Of a stretch of 64,000 nt of DNA, positions 59,979 to 64,000 are shown piece after piece (within the stretch, counting starts at the first letter, position 1; every line of letters starts with the position of its first letter). The notes under the pieces were generated by a model. The model saw nothing but the letters and a program-made list of their open reading frames with translations. It searched no databases and was not told the DNA's origin. Made by a program: the position numbers and the translations under genes. The DNA is from Mycolicibacterium komossense. GTDB taxonomy: Bacteria; Actinomycetota; Actinomycetes; Mycobacteriales; Mycobacteriaceae. The stretch is from positions 55,353 to 119,352 of the forward strand of contig NZ_JACKTY010000037.1 in the NCBI RefSeq assembly GCF_025822605.1. The letters run 5' to 3'.

Positions 59979-60048
59979 TCATGTCAGAGAGCGTCGCGAC
60001 GCAGGCGTTCGGCTGCTGGCGCCGTCCGGCGCCGAGCGGTGCCGGTAG
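59979..60048 (+). pseudogene. Possible remnant of a tetR gene
   Basis: Right after the two operators, a short frame reads RERRDAGVRLLAPSGAERCR and then stops at 60048. This resembles the first helix of TetR regulators (R-x-x-x-x-A-x-x-L-L-x-x-x-G). It has no start codon in its frame; ATG codons at 59975 and 59981 lie in another frame. A divergent, self-regulating tetR is the usual neighbour of such operators. This reading is speculative. Confidence 0.35.
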
Positions 60049-60124
60049 ACAACGGATACGCTGCTGGGCGCACCAGCTCCCGCAGCCCCGTTGGTCGTGA
60101 ACACCAGACAGGACTCTTTGACCC

Positions 60125-60862
60125 GTGACACCACTTGTCTTCGGGCTCATCGTGGTAGCGGGGTTTTTCACCGGGTTGATCGGCTTCGTCACCGGCCTTG
60201 CCTCGGTTGTTTCTTACCCTGCTCTGCTTGCGGCGGGACTCGCGCCGGTCTCGGCGAACGTCACCAATACTGTCGCGATGGTTGCCGTCGGTGTGGGCTC
60301 GACCACGAAGTCCTTCTCGGTACTGGTCACGGATCGGCGAAACCTGCTCAAGTACGGATCGTGCGCCGCGGCAGGTGGACTCGCCGGCGCAGCCCTTCTG
60401 CTGCTCGCGCCCGCAGAGTCCTTTGAGCGCACCGTGCCGTTTCTGATCACCGCAGCGTCCCTGGCGCTGTTCGCGCAACCCAGACTGCGTGCCTTGGCGG
60501 GCACCCGCGAGTTCCCCCGGCTCTACCCTCTCGGGATCTTTCTGATCGCCATTTACGGGGGATACTTCGGTGCGGGAGCCGGTGTCATGTTCCTGGCGCT
60601 GATGCTTGTCGCCACGTCGGACACCATCTGGCGCGCAAGCATCGTCAAAAGTGTGCTGACCGGAATAGCCAATGCGGTTGCCGCCGTCGGATTCGCGTTC
60701 TTCGGGCCGGTGAACTGGATCGCCGCACTCGCGATGGCTATGGGCGCCTTTGCCGGTGGCTGGTGCGGGCCTCCCGTCGTCAAGGTCATTCCGCCCACCG
60801 CCTTGAGGATCGTGGTCGCGATCGCTGGGCTTGGGCTGGCTGCCTGGCTTTTCGTCAAGTAG
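60125..60862 (+). CDS. TSUP/TauE-SafE family permease
   Basis: Sulfite-exporter-type membrane protein, 245 aa, with about eight helices. The two repeated halves show GFFTGLIGFVTGLASVVSYPALL and IYGGYFGAGAGVMFLALMLVATSDTIWRASIVKSVL, the glycine-rich family motifs. TSUP members move sulfite, sulfoacetate or other organic anions; specificity is unknown here. The GTG lacks a good ribosome-binding site. Confidence 0.88.
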   Translation: MTPLVFGLIVVAGFFTGLIGFVTGLASVVSYPALLAAGLAPVSANVTNTVAMVAVGVGSTTKSFSVLVTDRRNLLKYGSCAAAGGLAGAALLLLAPAESFERTVPFLITAASLALFAQPRLRALAGTREFPRLYPLGIFLIAIYGGYFGAGAGVMFLALMLVATSDTIWRASIVKSVLTGIANAVAAVGFAFFGPVNWIAALAMAMGAFAGGWCGPPVVKVIPPTALRIVVAIAGLGLAAWLFVK

Positions 60863-61216
60863 CCCGACGAGAGCCGACGCGTTCGCTGCTTCGTTCAGTG
60901 AAGTCATTGGCGGGTGAACGACGAGCGTCTATTGAGTCCGGTGGGCCTGTGATACCGGCAGTGATGGCTGCTCGGTCTGGCTGTTCTGGTGCGGCCTCGG
61001 ACGCGGGAAGAGCGATCTCGAGTGCTGGGACCACTTCGATTGCGTAGGGCCGAATCCCGACGTCCTAGTGCGGCTACCAGGGTGTCGGCGAGCGCCTACT
61101 GGCACGAGGTCGACGGGGACGCCTCTGTCCTACCAGGCCGAGGTCGACGGGGTGACCTATCAGGCCACGTTGCACCGGGAATTGCAGCAGTCGATGTTTG
61201 GGCTCCCATTCAAGAG
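60863..61216. other. Gap with possible coding remnant
   Basis: About 350 bases without a supported gene. One plus-strand stretch (about 61110-61210) reads in one frame as TPLSYQAEVDGVTYQATLHR and on to LQQSMFGLPF, which has protein-like composition, but it lacks a start and runs into the 3' end of the convergent aldo-keto reductase gene. It may be the tail of a deleted gene. Confidence 0.4.
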
Positions 61217-62227
61217 TCAGGGAGTCGGCGCATCAGCTCTGATCAGGCGATTCTCACGGAGTTCACTCCAGACCTCGGGTGGGACAGGCGTCATCGCTGC
61301 GTCGAAGTTCTCGCGCTGTTGGCTCAGGCGGGATGCGCCGACCACAACACTGGCGACCGCCGGGTGGGCGAGTGAAAACTGCAGCGCTGCCGCGGCGAGC
61401 GGGACGTCATAACGGGAGCAGACTGTCTCAATCGCCTGGACCTTGTTCAGGATCGCTGCTGCGGCGGGTTGGTAGTTGTGTTTTGCCGCAGCGGTGGCAC
61501 CGGTTGCCAGGATACCGCTGTTGAAAACGCCTCCGAGGACTAGTGAGATGCCCTTATCGAGGCACAGAGGCATCAGATCGTCGAGTGGACCGTGCTCGAG
61601 TAGCGTGTAGCGGCCGGCAAGCAGAAAGACGTCGAACTCGGCGCGTCTGGCGGCGGCCGCGCAGACGTCGGCCTCGTTGACGCCCATGCCGACGGCGCCG
61701 ATCACCCCTTGGTCACGGAGGTCGAAGAGAGCCCGAGCAGCGCCTGAGATTGCTTGCTCGAACACCGCGGGCTGCTCGTCGCCGTGGCCGTAGCGGTCAC
61801 AGTCGTGGATGAAGACGATATCGATGCGATCGGTGAGCATCCGTTGCAAGCTGTCTTCGACTGACCGCATCGTGCCGTCGTAGCTGTAGTCGTAGATGAT
61901 GCCCATCGGTGGGACGTCAGTCCACATGGCGTCGGGTGAAGTGGTTCGAACCGGTCGAAGCAGCCGACCGACCTTGGTGGCGAGCAGATATTCGTCGCGT
62001 GAGCGGCGCCGAAGCGCAGTCCCCAGTCGATTCTCCGCTAGGCCGTGGCCATACATGGGAGCGGTGTCGAAAAATCGGACGCCGTGGTCCCAGGCATCGT
62101 CGACTAAACGTAGACAGGTTTCTTCGTCGAGGGTACGAAACCGGTTGCCCAATGGGGCGGATCCGTATCCGATGCAAGTGGTCTTTAGCGGGGTGTCGCC
62201 GATGTGGCGACGCTCGAAGATGCTCAC
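61217..62227 (-). CDS. Aldo/keto reductase (aldose 1-dehydrogenase type)
   Basis: 336-aa aldo-keto reductase of the L-fucose/D-threo-aldose 1-dehydrogenase group. Catalytic D54 and Y59 (FFDTAPMYGHGLAENRLG), lysine in LLATKVGRLL and histidine in IVFIHDCDRYGHGD. The FALGG-like LVLGGVFNSGILATG loop is typical for the group, as are ALQFSLAHPAVASVVVGA residues binding the cofactor. AGGACA lies upstream of the ATG. Follows the SDR gene (34-nt gap) in the same direction. Confidence 0.9.
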   Translation of the reverse strand: MSIFERRHIGDTPLKTTCIGYGSAPLGNRFRTLDEETCLRLVDDAWDHGVRFFDTAPMYGHGLAENRLGTALRRRSRDEYLLATKVGRLLRPVRTTSPDAMWTDVPPMGIIYDYSYDGTMRSVEDSLQRMLTDRIDIVFIHDCDRYGHGDEQPAVFEQAISGAARALFDLRDQGVIGAVGMGVNEADVCAAAARRAEFDVFLLAGRYTLLEHGPLDDLMPLCLDKGISLVLGGVFNSGILATGATAAAKHNYQPAAAAILNKVQAIETVCSRYDVPLAAAALQFSLAHPAVASVVVGASRLSQQRENFDAAMTPVPPEVWSELRENRLIRADAPTP

Positions 62228-62261
62228 GAGTTGTCCTGTCCGAGAATGTATTCGATCCGGG

Positions 62262-63095
62262 TTAGGATTTTACGATGAATCCGGCGTCAACTGTCAGCGT
62301 GGACGCAGTGATGTAGCGACCGGATTCCCCGACCAGATAGAGGATGGCGCGGCTGACGTCGATGGGCTCCATCCACGGCACAGGCAGGATGTGGGTGGCG
62401 GTAAAGGCGTCTTCGACGGACTCCCGGGTGGGTTTGGGGTTATCCGGCTGGAAGAGTCCCCACACATACTCGTTCTGAATCATGTTGGTGTCCACGCAGG
62501 TTGGGTTGACCGAGTTGACCCGGATATTGTACCGACCGACCTCGCGAGCCAGGCATGTCATCAAGCCGGTGATGGCGTGTTTGGAAGCGGCATAAGACGC
62601 CATGTTCTCGGCACCTTTGAGGGCTTCAGTCGATCCGATGAAGACCACTGATCCGCCCGAATTCTGCGAGATCAGTGTGGGCACTGCAGCTTTGACGGCA
62701 TGCCATGAGCCGGTCAGGTTGATGTCAATCATTTCACGCCACGCGGGGGGAGTGATATCCCAGGTCTTTCCGCCAGCGCAGATGCCGGCGTTCGGGATGA
62801 TGATGTCGACGCGCCCAAGTTGTTCCAGTCCATGGTTAAAGGCAGCCTCAACCTGGTCGTAGTCGCGAACATCGGCCTGGGACAGCACTGCCCGGCGTCC
62901 GGTCTTTTCGATCAGTCGTTTGGTCTCGACGAGGTCGGCTGATGTGGTTCCTGGATAGGTGGTGGAATCGATATCGCCGCACAGGTCCAGTCCGATGATG
63001 TCGGCACCTTCGCCGGCGAGTGCGATGGCATGCGAACGGCCTTGCCCACGTGCGAGCCCGGTAATGAATGCGACCTGGCCGTCGAGTTGTCCCAT
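62262..63095 (-). CDS. Mycofactocin-type SDR family oxidoreductase
   Basis: Short-chain dehydrogenase of 277 aa. The cofactor loop is TGLARGQGRSHA (12-23), followed by ADIIGLDLCGDI, the pattern of mycofactocin-coupled SDRs, which hold NAD(P) tightly and pass electrons to mycofactocin. The catalytic YxxxK is YAASK and the serine is in FIGSTEAL. ATG 63095 has AAGGGA eight nt upstream; the frame is open to 63242. Likely oxidises an alcohol; co-transcribed with the aldo-keto reductase. Confidence 0.9.
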   Translation of the reverse strand: MGQLDGQVAFITGLARGQGRSHAIALAGEGADIIGLDLCGDIDSTTYPGTTSADLVETKRLIEKTGRRAVLSQADVRDYDQVEAAFNHGLEQLGRVDIIIPNAGICAGGKTWDITPPAWREMIDINLTGSWHAVKAAVPTLISQNSGGSVVFIGSTEALKGAENMASYAASKHAITGLMTCLAREVGRYNIRVNSVNPTCVDTNMIQNEYVWGLFQPDNPKPTRESVEDAFTATHILPVPWMEPIDVSRAILYLVGESGRYITASTLTVDAGFIVKS

Positions 63096-63399
63096 GACAT
63101 CGTCCCTTCGAGTGTGTCGGCAGAAGCCGGCAATGGCTGTTCCGAACGATATTACAAAAGATTTACAAAAACGTGCGGAATACCGATCAATCTCGATTAA
63201 CGTGGGCCCGACAACTGAACATGCTATCGACCCACCCTTCATGGTGTACCTGCATCGAGTTCATCTCCAGCTATGCGTCATGACGCTGCTGGCGTGAAGT
63301 GAGCATTGCGCTCACGGACACTCAATCACGCTGTCCGTAGTGATCGGAATTCCGAACACCTATACATCCCTTCCGCCCGAGAATTTCAGGAGATAGAGA
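63096..63399. other. Divergent promoter region, SDR / binding protein
   Basis: About 300 bases, more AT-rich than the surroundings. It holds TTACAAAA twice, at 63152-63159 and 63163-63170, an 11-bp period (one helical turn). No gene is seen. Promoters for both flanking operons should lie here, but no hexamer pair stands out. Confidence 0.5.
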
Positions 63400-64000
63400 A
63401 TGAACCAGAGACTCCACGCTGTCTTCGGTCGAATCCAAAGGTTGATTGCTCTCTGCGCCTTAGTGATGCTGGCGTGTATGGGGGTCGCCGCTTGTAGCGG
63501 TTCCGGTTCGACCGGCGACCCCAAGACGCTGAATGTACTTACCTGGCAGGGCTATCACGAGCCGGAGTGGCTGGATGGGTTCACCAAGGAGACCGGGATC
63601 AAGGTCAATGCGGTCAATGTCGGTTCGGCCGATGAGATGTTCGCCAAGATCAAGGCGAACCCGAATCAGTTCGATCTGGGTTCACCAAGGAGACCGGGAT
63701 CAAGGTCAATGCGGTCAATGTCGGTTCGGCCGATGAGATGTTCGCCAAGATCAAGGCGAACCCGAATCAGTTCGATCTGGCGTTGGTGACTTCGGGCTGG
63801 TTCGACAACTACGCCAAAGCTGGCCTGTTGGAGCCGATCGATGCCAGCAAGCTCACCAGCATGCCCCAACTCGGGTTCGACTGGAAATCGGTGGCTTCCT
63901 CCGGCGGTACCCAGTACGGGGTGCTGTACAACTGGGGTGATCAGCCGCTGGCCTGGATTCCCGGCAGCATCCCGAACACTCCGGAGATGGCGAAATACCT
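63400..64000 (+). pseudogene. Polyamine-type ABC binding lipoprotein, broken by a 101-bp duplication (partial)
   Basis: Extracellular binding protein of the spermidine/putrescine (PotD/PotF-like) class, N-terminal part only because the window ends. Signal peptide with lipobox VAAC; NVLTWQGYHEPEWLDGF and the polyamine-type NPNQFDL and YGVLYNWGDQPLAW are recognisable. An exact 101-bp tandem repeat (63576-63777) shifts the frame: reading from the ATG ends at 63789 after ~129 residues, while the correct continuation (ALVTSGWFDNYAKAGLLEP) is open in another frame to the window end. Removing one repeat copy restores the gene. It may be a real duplication or an assembly error. Confidence 0.88.
63576..63780 (+). 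repeat. Exact 101-bp tandem duplication
   Basis: Two identical 101-bp units (63576-63676 and 63677-63777), each starting with TGG, which also follows the second copy (63778-63780). The 3-bp boundary homology is what replication slippage or an end-joining event leaves. 101 is not a multiple of three. Confidence 0.97.

Overview
This window is high-GC actinobacterial DNA from a mycobacterium. From about 1 to 53 kb the gene order follows the Mycobacterium tuberculosis interval from lexA (Rv2720) down to about Rv2668: lexA, a LysM gene, nrdR, sthA, ideR, sigB, sigA, ppgK, suhB, dut, ceoB/ceoC, dxs, hemE, hemY, hemQ, aftC and others. Several genes with no counterpart in that stretch of M. tuberculosis (as I recall it) are interleaved, including nhaA, a DedA protein and a 10-kb catabolic island. 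Together with dipeptide- and polyamine-type ABC transporters, a mycofactocin-type dehydrogenase and aldo-keto reductases, this points to a saprophytic, probably rapidly growing Mycolicibacterium. Species cannot be named from the sequence alone. Many genes have a TANNNT -10 hexamer 6-8 nt before the start codon, the layout of leaderless mycobacterial mRNAs.

Layout. 1-5.7 kb: lexA (cut by the window edge) and the divergent SOS-type LysM gene, nrdR, a PhzF protein, an alpha/beta hydrolase, a PAC2 protein and a secreted trypsin-like protease. 5.7-14.8 kb: sthA, DUF4192, ideR, sigB with an ECF-type promoter and a strong terminator, then small conserved actinobacterial proteins, a YihY/BrkB membrane protein, RidA and DedA. 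14.8-31 kb: sigA, ppgK, suhB, cei, dut, DUF proteins, the TrkA-like pair ceoC/ceoB, an APC permease, a TRAM methyltransferase, nhaA and dxs.

31-41.2 kb is the main accessory region. A seven-gene minus-strand operon encodes a complete dipeptide-type ABC importer, an aldo-keto reductase and an HpcH/HpaI aldolase. Facing it is a plus-strand pair: an in-frame fusion of a four-carbon acid sugar kinase with a PdxA2-type dehydrogenase, and a DeoR regulator. The shared 242-bp promoter region holds two related palindromes and a weak CRP-like site. I read this as a regulated uptake and catabolism unit for a sugar-acid compound that I cannot identify.

41.2-57.2 kb returns to the core: RNase D-like, DUF3000, hemE-hemY-hemQ (the coproporphyrin-dependent haem route), msrB, aftC, a secreted hydrolase-fold protein without the usual serine, RibD-like reductase, ZapE, GNAT, an ECF sigma factor coupled to ogt, and several small genes, including an ANTAR protein and a frameshifted membrane-protein paralogue. 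57.3-58.3 kb carries tRNA-Val(GAC), tRNA-Cys(GCA) and tRNA-Gly(GCC) on the minus strand and tRNA-Val(CAC) on the plus strand. 58.7-64 kb is a second accessory region: an FAD monooxygenase behind twin operators and a tetR-like remnant, a TSUP permease, an aldo-keto reductase, a mycofactocin-type SDR, and a polyamine-binding-protein gene broken by an exact 101-bp tandem duplication and cut off by the window end.
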